This document shows, one piece after another, positions 45,767 through 56,782 of a DNA stretch of 64,000 bases. Location: contig JAKEKT010000116.1 in assembly GCA_021495925.1 (NCBI GenBank), positions 1-64,000 of the forward strand, in the 5' to 3' direction. The position numbers and the translations under genes are program-made. Below the pieces are notes generated by a model. That model worked only from the letters and a program-made list of their open reading frames with translations, did not search any database and was not told where the DNA came from. This DNA is from Diplodia intermedia (Eukaryota > Ascomycota > Dothideomycetes > Botryosphaeriales > Botryosphaeriaceae). Position 1 is the first letter of the stretch; every line of letters starts with the position of its first letter.

Positions 45767-46764
45767 TTGAGGGGAGTGGGTATTTTACTTTTGTTATGCA
45801 CGTGAAGATTGAGAAGGTGCGTACGTCCTCGAGGTTGCCTCTAATGAATTGATTGCGGCCTGTAGTAAGCTCGAATTAACCATACATATCGGTCAAATGC
45901 TGATATCTGATGATGCAGCAGGGCAAATGATCGTCGTCTGGCAATGGGAGGATCGCGTATTTTATAGGCAATCATCAACGTCTAGGTGGGTAACGCTTGG
46001 GATGGTGGCAGGGATTGGGACAGCAAGGCTATGCCCGTACCAAAGAAGTTCCGCTGCAAGGCTACGCCCGTTTCGAGCGGGCCAGAACCACGTGCGATTC
46101 CTGGGAGAGGGCCCGCGAGCCCGGTAACCCAGGAGGGTGCGGCCAATGGCGAGAGGGCGTAGCCAACGGCGGGTGGGCGGCGACGGATCAGCCTTCCTCG
46201 GCGACGCAGATGCTGGTGTCGCACATCATCAGCAGCTAACGGCGCAGTCGAGGAGGCACAAATGGGGCTAGGGGCGGGGCTATGTGCTGGAGCTGCGCAA
46301 TGCCAGCAGACGTCTTGTTGTAGGTAGAGCCAGCCGGGCGGCCATATCTGAGATCGAACTGCACCTGCATACCTCAATTATCGGGCGAGGAAATGTCCTA
46401 CACCGATGTTAGCTGATTCTCGAGGCATACAAGTAATGCAGAGAACATATGTCGCCAAAAGGACCTGATAAGCATCACTAAACGAATTCTTATACAGCGC
46501 AGTCTTCTCATCAGCGTCATCATATTTTCATATCCGCCGTCTATCCACGTTAATGAAAGGGAGAATAAAAAGAAGAAAAGTAAATATCTCCCAAATAACC
46601 CAAGAACCTACACTTCTACAACCCGCACGCCGCTTCATGCACCACCCAACAATTCACAAGCAAGTCTACTCCGCCTCTTCCCACTCCGACTATGCTTTTT
46701 CTTCTTCCAACGCCTTTCATCTCAATAATTCATCAATATATCCTCTCTAACCTTTTAACGACAT
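45767..46764. other. Intergenic region with a local GC-rich repeat block
   Basis: Mostly AT-rich 3' flank of the phosphoglycerate mutase gene. A GC-rich island at about 46000-46280 contains a 16-nt direct repeat (46023-46038 and 46056-46071, one mismatch) and an inverted partner GGGCGTAGCC at 46155-46164. No gene is supported. Confidence 0.5.
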
Positions 46765-48502
46765 TTAAGACTTAACCAGAAGGCTGCGGCCGGTCATCTC
46801 CTCAGGCTGGGACAGACCCATGACCTCGAGGACGGTGGGGGCAACGTCACCGAGAACACCGTCCGCCTTCTTCAGGCTGTAGTTCTTGGGAGCGTTGGCC
46901 ATGACGAAGGGAACCTTGTTGACGGTGTGCGAGGTCTTGGGCTTGCCCTCCTCGTTAAGCATCTCCTCGGCGTTTCTGTATCCCAGTTAGCAATTGCTTC
47001 GATCCATGGCTTTCGACGTGGACGGTATCTTACCCGTGATCGGCGGTGATGAAGAGGGTGTAGCCGCTCTTCTTGCACTGCTCGTAGATGACACCGATGG
47101 CCTTGTCGGTCTCGGTGACACCCTTGATGGCAGCCTCGTACACACCGGTGTGGCCGACCATGTCAGGCGGGGCGAAGTTATTCATGATGAAGTCGAACTT
47201 GCCCTCCCGGATGCGCTCGGCAGTCTTCTCGGCAACGCCCATGGCGCTCATAGTGGGCTGCAGGTCATATGTGGCGACCCTGGGCGAGGGAATCATGTCG
47301 CGGAGCTCGTTGTCGAACTGCTTCTCGACACCACCGTTGAAGAAGAAGGTCACGTGAGCGTACTTCTCCGTCTCAGCGATGTGGCACTGGTGGGTTCCCT
47401 GCTTGCCGAGCCACTCGGCCAGAACGTTGCCCATCTTCTGAGGGGGGAAGGCAACGGGGAAGGTGTACTTGGGGTTGTACTGGGTCATGTTGGTGAGGGC
47501 GATGTTCTTGGGGTAGGGGAACTCGGGCAGCGGAGAGCGGTCGAAGTCACCCATCAGCTGGGTGATCTCGCGGACACGGTCGGAGCGGTAGTTGAAGAAG
47601 AAGAGGGTATCGTCATCTGGTCTCCCGTTAGTCGCGTCCCCGAAAGAGCTTAGGCGGCGAAAGGTGCTTACCCTTGATTCTCCTCTCGTCGCCTCCAACG
47701 ATGATGGGCTTCAGGAACTCGTCGGTCTCGCCAGCCTCGTACCTGGCCTTGACGGTAGCGAGCGGGTCCTCGCTCTTCTCGCCCTCGCCCTGGACGATGC
47801 CCTTGAGGGCAACCTCGAGTCTGTCCCACCTCTTGTCGCGGTCCATGGCGTAGTAACGGCCGACAACGGTGGCGATCTCACCCAGACCAAGCTCCTTAGT
47901 CTGCTTGAGGAGGTTCTCGAGGTGGCCGGCGCCCGACTTGGGGTCGGTGTCACGGCCGTCGCCGAAGAAGTGGATAAAGACCTGGGGGACACCGACCTCC
48001 TTGGCGAGCTTGAGCAGCGCCAGCAGGTGGTTGATGTGGGAGTGAACACCGCCGTCGGAGACAAGACCGAGGAGGTGCAGGCGGCCGTTGCCGTTCTTGG
48101 CCCTGCCGAACGATTTCTGGATGTTCTCAACGTCCTTCAGCTCGCCCTTCTTGATGGTCTGATCGATGCGCACGACGTCCTGCCAGACGACACGGCCAGC
48201 GCCGATGTTCAAGTGGCCGACCTCGCTGTTGCCCATGAGGCCCTCGGGCAGGCCGACGGCCAGCGATGAAGCCTCAATCTCTGTGTAGCCCTGGGTGACC
48301 TCGGAACCCGGGCGCTTGAACTCGTCCATGACAGGGGTCTCAGCGGCGAGGATGGCATCGCCATTCTTCGGCGACTTCTCGCTGGCGATTCCCCAGCCGT
48401 CAATGACGACTTAAGGTACGGTTATGTCAGTAGGGCTAAACACTATGCTGTCCCGCAAGGGTCCGACTTACTCAGAACGGCCTTCTGGTCAACCTTAGCC
48501 AT
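46765..48502 (-). CDS. gpmI: 2,3-bisphosphoglycerate-independent phosphoglycerate mutase
   Basis: Four exons (48472-48502, 47672-48409, 47034-47616, 46765-46975) encode about 520 residues, the normal iPGM length. It interconverts 3- and 2-phosphoglycerate in glycolysis and gluconeogenesis in the cytosol. Metal-binding motif VIDGWGIA lies at residues 12-19, and the phosphoserine nucleophile is Ser72 in GLMGNSEVGHLN. VSDGGVHSHINHLLAL, FFGDGRDTDPKSG, DTLFFFNYRSDR, NFAPPDMVGHTGVYEAA and the second metal motif ITADHGNAE (split over the last intron) follow in order. It is the alkaline-phosphatase-superfamily, Mn-dependent enzyme of moulds and plants, unrelated to yeast Gpm1. The first exon codes for only 10 residues. 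The start is divergent from MED9. Confidence 0.96.
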
Positions 48503-49229
48503 TTTTGTTGGATTTGCTCTGGTGGGGCTGAATGCAGCTGAGAGGAGCGAGATGTCAGCGGGAAAGCTTCGCAGGGCGATTCGGACGGGACGACCGACCT
48601 TTTGAGGGCGCTTGGACACTCGAATAGTAGGGGGAGTGGTGTGCTGAGAGTCTCTCGATATCACGCAGTGGGGTGTTTTTTCAACAGACACGGCGATCAT
48701 CGGCGGGCGGGAGGGGCAGCAGCACCTGCAGCCACCAGCGGCCGCTGGAAAGGGCCGACGTCACAAAGTCGCGGCCGCGTCCGATGGAACACACCCACCC
48801 AACCACCCATGCCACGCCCTCCGAGACAGCCTCACCCCCGTGGCGCCGCCATTAGCCCTGTTCCGCTCGCTTCAAGGCCGCTCGCTCGCTCCTGCTCCAC
48901 CCACCTGTGCTGATACATCCTCGGCGCGTCCCACCCTCCGTTCCCTGCACGCTGCTCGCCTCGACCCGCCCAGGCCCGCGCGTTCTTTTCGCGCATCGTT
49001 CGTTACTTACGGGGCCGCGCGCATCTCATCAGCTCAGCAGAGCGCAGCGCCGCAGCAAACGAGCACCTGGGCAAAAGGTGTTCATCCCGGGCCAACCAAC
49101 CAGAATCCCCCGCTCCCATTGGACCGGCCGCGCGAAATCCTACCAGCTACCAAAACCACCCCAGCTACTTTTCGATACAACCCTATACTTCCCGAAAAGA
49201 AGGCCCCCGTGCCGCATCCGCCGACAATC
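48503..49229. promoter_or_regulatory. Divergent promoter region of gpmI and MED9
   Basis: 727 bp between two divergent starts. GC-rich with CT and CCACC words. It is open for 130 codons in phase with MED9, but no conserved-looking sequence precedes the MED9 ATG, so I treat it as non-coding. Confidence 0.5.
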
Positions 49230-49925
49230 ATGGCCGCAACAGGCACCCCTCGGTTGTCGTCCATCTCTACACCCGCAACACCCGCTAACCGCGGTCTATC
49301 TGTCGCACCGGCCGGGGGCTCGCAGGGCACGTCGCAAATGCCCTCGTCGTCTCAGCAGCAACAGCCGCAGACGGCGGCGGCGGCGGCACCGCCGCTCCCT
49401 CCGCCCGCGACCTTTGACGTGCTACCTCACCTGCACGCCTTGCTGAACCGACTGCTCATCCAGAAGCCCACAGACGCCGCGCAGCAACAGCAGGCAGGTG
49501 AAGAGGGAGGAGGGAAGGCAACGGCGGCAGGCGGTGAGGAAGGGTCCAAGGCTGGTGGAGGTTCCGGAGTTGCCGCCGCAGGAGGTGCAGGCGCGGGCGC
49601 GGGCGCCAGCGCATCCTCCACCGACCCCGACGCCCAGCCGCTCGAGATACACCAGCTGGCGGCGGCGGCGAGCGCGCTCAAGGTGCGGCTGCAGAAGGCG
49701 CGGCAGGCGTGCGGGCGCCTGGGCGACATGGACAGGACAGTGGACGAGCAGCAGGAGGAGATCGGGGAGCTGGAGGAGCGGGTGAGCAAGCTGAGGACTG
49801 TACTTGAGGATATGGGCGTCGGTGCATCATCGTCGACGGCGGCGGAAGCGCGGGCGCCGACCGCCGCCGGCGGTGGGGGAGATGGGAGCAATGAGATGGT
49901 GCTGAGGGATGTGAGGCCGATTTAA
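49230..49925 (+). CDS. MED9: Mediator complex subunit 9 (Med9)
   Basis: An intronless frame of 231 residues from the ATG at 49230 (MAATGTPRLSSISTPATPAN). The N-terminal third is Ser/Thr/Pro/Gln-rich. FDVLPHLHALLNRLL is followed by a Gly/Ala/Gln low-complexity insert. The conserved part is near the C-terminus: PLEIHQLAAAASALKVRLQK, ARQACGRLGDMDRTVDEQQE and EIGELEERVSKLRTVLEDMG, a coiled coil that matches fungal Med9 (CSE2). Med9 sits in the middle module of Mediator, bridging activators and RNA polymerase II. The internal Gly/Ala insert between the two conserved parts is longer than I expect. The call rests on the helical pattern, so it is less certain than the enzyme calls. Confidence 0.72.
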   Translation: MAATGTPRLSSISTPATPANRGLSVAPAGGSQGTSQMPSSSQQQQPQTAAAAAPPLPPPATFDVLPHLHALLNRLLIQKPTDAAQQQQAGEEGGGKATAAGGEEGSKAGGGSGVAAAGGAGAGAGASASSTDPDAQPLEIHQLAAAASALKVRLQKARQACGRLGDMDRTVDEQQEEIGELEERVSKLRTVLEDMGVGASSSTAAEARAPTAAGGGGDGSNEMVLRDVRPI

Positions 49926-50918
49926 AAGACATGCTGTGTACTTCATGGTCACGCTGGACGATGACTGGGTATTATAGCGTGAGACTTAAGGCCAATTGGT
50001 ACGTTCAATCCCTTCCAACTTGGTTTGTTTTCGGTAAGCCTGAGTATTATTGCACAAGTAGACCCTGCCTCCCAAAGACGAACAGAGGCTCGAAGCGCAA
50101 GAGCTCTACTGCGTAAGATGCAATGACTCGATGGTGCGGGGTCAATGCGTTCCGCCAGCGCAACAAAGAGCTCTCAAACTGGCTTCTGGGGCGCGGAAGT
50201 AGGGTTTCGGTGGATTCCTACGTCTACATATCCGATGCCGCGCGCGCCAAACTCGCTTCCGATGTTCGGGACGGAAGTGGCGGGACGTTGGGTTGAGAAC
50301 GGGGAAGTGATGCGTCAGCGCTCGCTAACATCCGCCTCAACCGGCGATGCGATGAGATAACGACGTGCTCCTACCGAAGATGCCAGAAGGCTCCAATTTG
50401 GAGGCCATGCATCCTGTTGAGACAGGCGGTCTCATCCAATGCCGCGCTATGTACCCACCACTATCTATGATCAGCAAAATCGACGATCTGTTTTTTCCTG
50501 CTTGATTCATGATCATGCCATCTTTCTATTTCGGGATTGTACAAGCCCTACTTGATTCGTGGCAAATCGAACATCCTCATTGCCTGTCGCATTATTTGGA
50601 ATTTTCCCGAGAAGATGGGGCGAATGGTGCCCCAATTGAAGTTCAGACTAGATTGCAATTCCTCAAAGTTTTGGCCACGATGCACTAGGTTTGGAAGTTG
50701 CATATCAGGGTACGAAATGCCATTTGATGTCCAGATTCTATTTACAACCCATTTTCCGGCTTTGGTAGCTTCTATATCAAATCCATGAAAATTATCGTGA
50801 CCTCATGGCGGAGGAAGAGGATGCGAGTGGGAATAACAAGGAGAAGAGAAAGAGAAAGTCAACAATAAAACCAAACTCCCATGTGATCCGCTTTTCATAG
50901 TACAAGGAAAAATCAAGT
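49926..50918. other. Intergenic region between MED9 and the pyruvate decarboxylase gene
   Basis: Convergent 3' flanks, about 1 kb. No gene, tRNA or repeat recognised. Confidence 0.6.
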
Positions 50919-52772
50919 TTAACGGTTGCGCTTCTCAGCAGCCTCAGCGGTGAGGACCAGAGCGGAAGGAGCGTCATCGCGGGGCATGTAAAGCTCGACG
51001 AAGCGGAGCTTCTTGCTCACGTTGAAGTCCTCGTCGGCGAAGAGCTGGTTGAGCTCCTCCTTGGACTTCACCTGGTAGGTGGCGTACTGCTCAGGCTTGC
51101 CACCGAAGGCGGCAGGCAGGTCCTTGTAGTTCCAGTTCTGGACGTCGTTGTACTCGGCGTCCCAACCGTGAATGCAGCGCTCAATGGTGTAGCCATCGTT
51201 GCAGATGACGAAGATGATGGGGTTGAGGTTCCTGCGGAGCATGGTGCTGACCTCCTGGGCGGTCAGCTGGAAGGAACCGTCACCAGTAAACAGGATGGTG
51301 CGCTCGCGACCAAGCTCCTTGGCAGCGAGGGCGGCACCCTGCAGACAGCCAGTGGCGTAACCAATGGAGCCCCAGAGGACTTGAGAGATGGCGGTGACAC
51401 CCTTGGGGAAGCGAGTCTCCCAGATACCGAAGTTGGCGGTACCGGTCTCGGTGATGACGATATCGTTCTCACGCAGCCATTGGCCGACGCGGGGCCAGAG
51501 CCAGGCCTGGGTAATGGTGGGGTCGGAGCTCTCGGCAACCTCCTTGGGGACAGTGTTGGTGGGGACGGGGCCGCCCTGGATGTTGAGCTTGGGCAGGCGG
51601 GCAGTGAGCTTGGTGAGGACACCGTTCATGCGGACACCAGGGTATTCCGAGTACTTGACGGTAGCGCCGTAGCTGTGGAGGTCGATGGTGTTGAGCTGGG
51701 AGGTGCGGTAGGTGAAGCCAGTGGTGTTGAAGTCAGACTTGACAGCACCGATGTTGATGATGAGATCGGCAGCGTCGATGCGCTCGCTAACACCGGCGTT
51801 GGAGCCGTCACCAGCGTAGACACCACCGTAGTTGGGGAGGGTCTCGTTCACAGCGCTCTTACCCATGGGAGCGACGAAAGTGGGGATGCCAGACTTCCTG
51901 ATGAAGGCGTCGGTCTCGTCCAGAGCCCTGTGCCTGATGGCGCAAGCATCAACGAGGATGACAGGGTTCTGGGCGGCCTGGAGGTACTTGAGGACAACGT
52001 CGACAACGTAGTCCTCCTTCTCCTCGTGGTTGGGGGAGAACTCGAGGTTCAGGGGAGTGTTCAGGCGCTCACCCTCGATCTTCTTGGTGACCATGTCGGA
52101 GGGCAGAGCAATGTAGACGGGGCGCGAGAGGATGTAGCACTTCTTGATGGCATCGTCGATCAGGGTGGCAGCCTCGTGGGGGTCGTTGAGCATCGACACG
52201 GCGCAAGAGACCTTGCGGCTCATGTCGGCGAAGGTGTCGAAGTCGCCATTGCCCAGGGTGTGGTGCAGCAGAAGGTTGTTCTTCTGGGCGGCGGTGGTGG
52301 GGTAACCGACGATGTGGACAATGGGAACGTATTCCGAGTAGGCACCGGCAATGGCGTTGATGGCCGAAAGCTCGCCGACACCGAAGGTGGTGACAATGGC
52401 AGAGATGCCCTTGATTCTGGCGTAGCCGTCGGCGGCGTAGCCTGCGGAAGGGTTAGCGCGGGGTCGGGCGGACGAGGCGGGGCAGGCGGCACATACCAGC
52501 ATTGAGCTCGTTGCAGTTGCCGACCCAGTTCAGGTCGCACTTGGGCAGGTAGTCGAGGGCAACCAGGTTGTAGTCGCCGGGAAGACCGTGGACAGAGCGG
52601 ACGCCGACCTGGTGCAGACGGCGGAAGAGGTACTGTGGCTGGTGAGCTAGAGCGGGGAGCTTGGGGCAGGAGTCGGACTGACCTCAGCCACATCGACGGG
52701 CTGCTTGAGCTCCCGGGTGCGGATGTCCGGGGTGCTCACGCCGGAAGGCAGAGGAGTGGTTGCGCCGCTCAT
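50919..52772 (-). CDS. PDC1: Pyruvate decarboxylase
   Basis: Three exons (52683-52772, 52497-52632, 50919-52441) give about 582 residues. The enzyme turns pyruvate into acetaldehyde and CO2 with thiamine diphosphate and Mg2+, leading to ethanol or acetate. The conserved Glu of CNELNAGYAADGYAR, the catalytic His pair in LLLHHTLGNGDF and the ThDP-binding motif from GDGSFQLTAQE to ICNDGYTIE are all present, as are the GTANFGIWETRFP and WGSIGYATG blocks. Exon junctions (VAE/YLFRRL and LNA/GYAADG) are phase-consistent. The first 30 residues are a fungal extension. Its codons are C-ending and highly biased, suggesting strong expression. The start is divergent from the gene at 53542, with 769 bp between. 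Confidence 0.96.
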
Positions 52773-53541
52773 GGTGATGGCAATGGATGGTGTTTGTTGT
52801 GATGGGATGTGAACTGTTGGTGGCTGACTGAGGAGTGCGGTGGGTGCAGCCTTTTGTACGAGCAGAGCGACCAGGGTCCGCCATGACGAAATGGTCGCAC
52901 GTTCGACGAAGCCTCAGCAGCGCGGCGGGTGCGGACGGGCGCGTCACTCGACATGGCATGAGCAGGACGGGTTTGACACGACGCACAGCTATTCCTGCGC
53001 AGCCGCCACGCTCCCGCCGACGCCTGAGTCGCGGTGGTGGGGCGCAGGCAGGTCGGAGCTCTGGGCTGGATGGAAAACCTGGCCGGCATCGGCTGATCTC
53101 GCGCGAGCCGCCGCCCTCTCGCCGCGCGCTACGCTTCGGGCCTGGTCGGGACATCTCGCGATGCCGCTGCCGTAGGGCTGAGGGCGTCTCCTTAATCGGG
53201 CCACCTCAGAGCCATCTCACCACCGGACGTCTCAAATTTTTTACACAAAGCGGGACCCTGGAAATATCCCTCAGCCCGCCAGTGGTTCGCATCTCACGCG
53301 CGCCATGCAGCTGCTTCCCGGGCGCGAGATAGCAGCGATAAGCAGCCTCGCCCTCGCCGGGCTGCGCTGCGCGATTGCTGGTTGAGCCGCCGCCGCCGTC
53401 GCTGCTGCCGCGAGCCGTCGCGGCCGCTAGTGTGACGCTTGGACGTCAAGGCCTCGCCGCCGCACGTACTGCCAACATCCACCATCGCCGCATCTCGAAC
53501 TGCATCCTTTCCGACTTGTTCTCGAGGGTTATCGTGTCAAT
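52773..53541. promoter_or_regulatory. Divergent promoter region of PDC1 and the gene at 53542
   Basis: 769 bp, GC-rich, with frames open in several phases but no conserved sequence. Holds the regulatory region of a probably highly expressed fermentation gene. Confidence 0.5.
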
Positions 53542-54006
53542 ATGGCCACCCAGGCACCGTCTGCCCCAAGCTCCCACAGCAAACCATGCTCGCACTGCGG
53601 CGCGTTCCGCGACGTTCTGGTCCGCTGCCAGATCGACGAGTCCCGCGCCTGGGTCTTCATCTGTCCCGGCAAGTGCTGGCGCGAGCTGAGCGGCGGTCAG
53701 ATTGACGGCGACAATGGACATCCTAATTACCGCTACGGCGGCATGTGGAAGAATAAGCACGATGCGGTGAGCGCCAAGAAAAGGAAAAAGACGCAGGCGG
53801 AGCGCCAGCCTCAGGCATGGCGAAGCAGCGACAGCGGTACTGCAGCACAGGACGACGCAGCAGATAAGAAGCACACGCGTAACGACCGTGTGACGTGGAA
53901 CGGGAAAGTGTGGGCGTGCAGAAAGACCCATTTTGCACGGGAGGCCAGCACTCCGGACCGGGAGGTTGGCCTTTGGAAGGAAGAGGGACCGGTCAACGCC
54001 GATTAA
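53542..54006 (+). CDS. Conserved fungal Cys/Trp protein with a CBM5/12-like C-terminus
   Basis: An intronless 154-residue protein that I cannot name. The N-terminal half has a probable zinc site: CSHCG at residues 16-20, then VRCQIDESRAWVFICPGKCW and HPNYRYGGMWKNKH, a pattern I have the impression is conserved in mould hypothetical proteins. A Lys-rich linker (AKKRKKTQAERQ) follows. The C-terminal 45 residues (RNDRVTWNGKVWACRKTH then PDREVGLWKEEG) have the spacing of CBM5/12 carbohydrate-binding modules: a V-x-x-x-G-x-x-W/Y-x-C-x-x-x-H core and a terminal W. There is no signal peptide, so if this is a sugar-binding fold it is intracellular. Function unknown. Confidence 0.7.
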   Translation: MATQAPSAPSSHSKPCSHCGAFRDVLVRCQIDESRAWVFICPGKCWRELSGGQIDGDNGHPNYRYGGMWKNKHDAVSAKKRKKTQAERQPQAWRSSDSGTAAQDDAADKKHTRNDRVTWNGKVWACRKTHFAREASTPDREVGLWKEEGPVNAD

Positions 54007-55256
54007 GGAGTGGCGGATATCAGGGACGTTGAGCCGCATGTCACGGAGCGTTCAGCGTGCGGTCGACTGATCTGCGAGACCTGCAATGATTCTCGCCCCC
54101 GAGATCCTCCGAGTTTCGTTCTTTCGGTCCGCAGCAACATCTTCACGGCTGTGTTGCCTTTCCTGATCGTCCTACATTCTATCAGCCGCTTGTAACCCGC
54201 TAGTAGCCGAGAGATCTTACCAGATATGTGTTTCGGGGGCGAGTGGGTGCAAGCTCCCGCGCTATGCCGGCCCGATCTATAAGAAGCGGGATCTGCTGCG
54301 AAAGCGGAGCATACTCCCGGAAACGGCTCTTCTTTTGGGTTCAAACAAGCTTCGACGGTTGGCTGTTCGGGTATCTTGGCGATCTTCCTGATCTTCGACC
54401 CCTGCGCGCCCTGGCGCCGGCGTCGGCAGGCCATGTGACGGCAATCCTTACCACAAGGAATATTATCTCCGACCATCCATTGTACCTACACCTGTCTTTC
54501 TATCCAGTGTAGACGCTGAGTCTGCTCAGTTCTGTCTAGAACTGAACTTGTATCCTTCATCAAGCCTTCTCGAGATGCAAATTCGAATATGCGAAGCGCC
54601 GGGGGAAAAATGCGGACACTGTATCATAGCGGCCGCCCGATTTCAGGTCGTGAGGCTTCCTAGTCGACTACATGTAGTGCTGAGTGTGAAGAGCCTCATG
54701 GTGGGCGAGAGCGGTGATGGTGGGGAGCAAGGGGCTGAACTGCTATGAGCTGATCATCACGAGACTCCCGGAGGAATACGGTTTGAGAACGGACTCATCC
54801 CGACTTTGGACGAAGCTTACAATACTTAGCCGCGATCAGCATGGAAGCCTTGCCATTGGTCTATTCTTGTCTTACGTTGCAAGCATTGGCTACAATGAGG
54901 CCACCGCGTACCGATTTCACTTCACGAGTACCGTTTTGAAAAAGGCCTTACGGCCGTTCTGTTACTATGTAGGGATATCTCGTGACTCTCACGGCAGAAA
55001 ACGGGTGCCTGATTTTCGGCAATACGTGGTTGGGGTTTCCACTTCGAGGGTCCGTGGTTTAACCAAGGAATTCCCGCATAGATTGGTGCAGAGGAAATAC
55101 TGTCAAGAAATCATGTCTGCCTCACATGTTACTAAGGTTGACTCAATCTCAATTCCGAACCATGTTACTCTTGTCAAAAATAATCAAAAATCGCAGGAAC
55201 AAACGAGAGGGAGAAGAAATAACGATTATGTGCGGAAACCGCTTCCGCTGTCAAAC
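54007..55256. other. Intergenic region before the TfdA-like gene
   Basis: About 1.25 kb. A long plus-strand frame starts at 54714 and runs antisense through the dioxygenase gene to 56087. Its left part (54714-55256) has no recognisable content, and I do not call it a gene. No repeats or RNA genes seen. Confidence 0.5.
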
Positions 55257-56253
55257 TCACGAGTATGCCTGTCTGAAAGCAGTCTCTCCATTCAGTCCAT
55301 AGGCCTCGGAGCTAGAGTCATGCACCGTAGCCCGCCTCATGTCTCTCACATACTTGCCCTCATAGTCGCCTGCAGTTGCCCTATGCATCACACACGTGTT
55401 GTCCCACATCACCAAGTCGCCGTCGTTCTCCCACTCAACCCTCAGCACGTACTTCGGCTGACAGGCATGTTCGTACAAATCCCGAACCAGCCTGTCGGAC
55501 TCGGGCTTCTCCAAGCCCTCCACGTGATGCACATGGCTGGCGATGTACAAGTTCCACCGCCCGCTCGGCTCGTGCTTCTGCACCAGCCGGTGCCTCCCGA
55601 ACGGGTGGCTCTCGGGATCCACTCCGGCCAGCAGCTCCGGACAGGCCAGCTTCCGGCTGTGCATCAGCGAATGGCACGCGACATGGCCCGCCCCGACCAG
55701 CTCCTCCCGCCTCGGCTCGGGCAGGTCCGCGAACGCGGCGCGCGTGTCGGCGAACTCGGTGGCGCCGCCGGAGCCGGGCGGCGGCAGGCGGGCGGCGCGG
55801 AGCAGCGAGTGGGCGGCGCGGCGGCCGTTGAAGCTGGAGTCGATGTGGAAGAGGGCGTTGCCCTTGTTCATGGCGTGCCGGTGCGAGTCGAGCGGCGCGA
55901 TGCTGCCGTCGGCCAGCAGGTTGGACACGTCGAAGAGTTGTTCCGTCGACAGTCGGTGCTGCTTGCCTTGCGCCGAGTAAGGGCGCACGTCGTCGAGTTC
56001 GCCGAAGCGCGAGGCAAAGTCGACATGGCCGGCGTCGTCAAGGTTGGTCTTGCGGAAGACGAGGACGCCATACTGGTAGCTCCGTGAGCCGTCATGAACT
56101 GGTGAAGTGAATGCTCAGGTATACTTTTGCGATGGCGGCTTGAACTTCCGAGAAGACGTCTTCTGGAATAGGCTGCGAGAAGTCGATGCCGCGAACCTCT
56201 GCACCGAAAGTGGGATGCAGTTCAATTATCTCCAGATGCTCCTTGTGAGGCAT
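55257..56253 (-). CDS. TauD/TfdA-family Fe(II)/2-oxoglutarate dioxygenase
   Basis: Two exons (56125-56253 and 55257-56072) give about 314 residues. It begins MPHKEHLEIIELHPTFGAEV and GIDFSQPIPEDVF, the standard TfdA start, followed by GVLVFRKTNLDDAGHVDFA. The iron triad is visible: His119 and Asp121 in FHIDSSF, and His273 in TCVMHRAT, with the 2-oxoglutarate-binding Arg in RDMRRATVHD. Such enzymes hydroxylate small acids such as 2,4-D analogues, taurine or sulphonates, with succinate and CO2 as by-products; the fungal substrate cannot be told from sequence. The 52-nt intron has a weak donor (GTATAC) but is phase-exact. A start upstream at 56298 (MLNPSPSS) is possible but less like the family. 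Confidence 0.88.
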
Positions 56254-56782
56254 GGTGGTGTATTTTCTGAAAGTTGATGAAGGGCTGGGGTTAAGCACCT
56301 GTGGACAGCAGACACCAGGCCCTTATATATGCGCAAATGCGTAGGAAGACCCGAGTTGGCGGAGACGTTCCTTTCCCCTCATCTCCCCAGATAGCTGTAT
56401 CCGTTAGCGTGATCGGGAATAGAGCACACCCCGTCAACGGTAGCCAGAGTGGGGAAAGCCGAGCAGCCACAAGCGGGCAACGACTTCCACCACGACGTCA
56501 TTGGCCGGCTGGGGTTAACGGGTATAAGCGACCCAAGGGTCTTTCACGCGAGACGCGTCTTACAACCTCACTCGCCAAAATCTTCCAATCGACATCACCC
56601 CTCTCTTTGGATCTCACCACCCCCGCACTTCCACATTCCTCGTTCCCCCACGTCGACGCACCCCGCCCCGTAGATCAGCGCCAGTTCAATCGCCGACCAA
56701 AACCTCCCTCCAGCCGTCACCGGCAACCTAGCAGCACCCGCACCAGTCACGAAGACACTCCCAAAGAGCACGCTTACCCGCC
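56254..56782. promoter_or_regulatory. Divergent promoter region of the TfdA-like and Wss1-like genes
   Basis: 529 bp between two divergent starts. CT/CA-rich leader-like sequence precedes the ATG at 56783. No gene supported. Confidence 0.5.

Noticed and set aside
47592..48269. A 225-codon plus-strand frame across the phosphoglycerate mutase gene
   Set aside because: Antisense shadow of exon 2 and its intron.
48840..49229. N-terminal extension of MED9 by 130 codons
   Set aside because: Compositionally GC-artefact sequence; the ATG at 49230 has a good context and begins the Ser/Thr/Pro-rich start expected of the protein.
51168..52505. A 445-codon plus-strand frame across the pyruvate decarboxylase gene
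   Set aside because: Antisense shadow of the strongly codon-biased PDC exon; Gly/Val/Asp-rich with no motif.
54714..56087. A 457-codon plus-strand open frame
   Set aside because: Its right half is exactly antisense to the conserved TfdA-like exon, whose GC-biased third positions keep the opposite strand open. The left half has no recognisable content.
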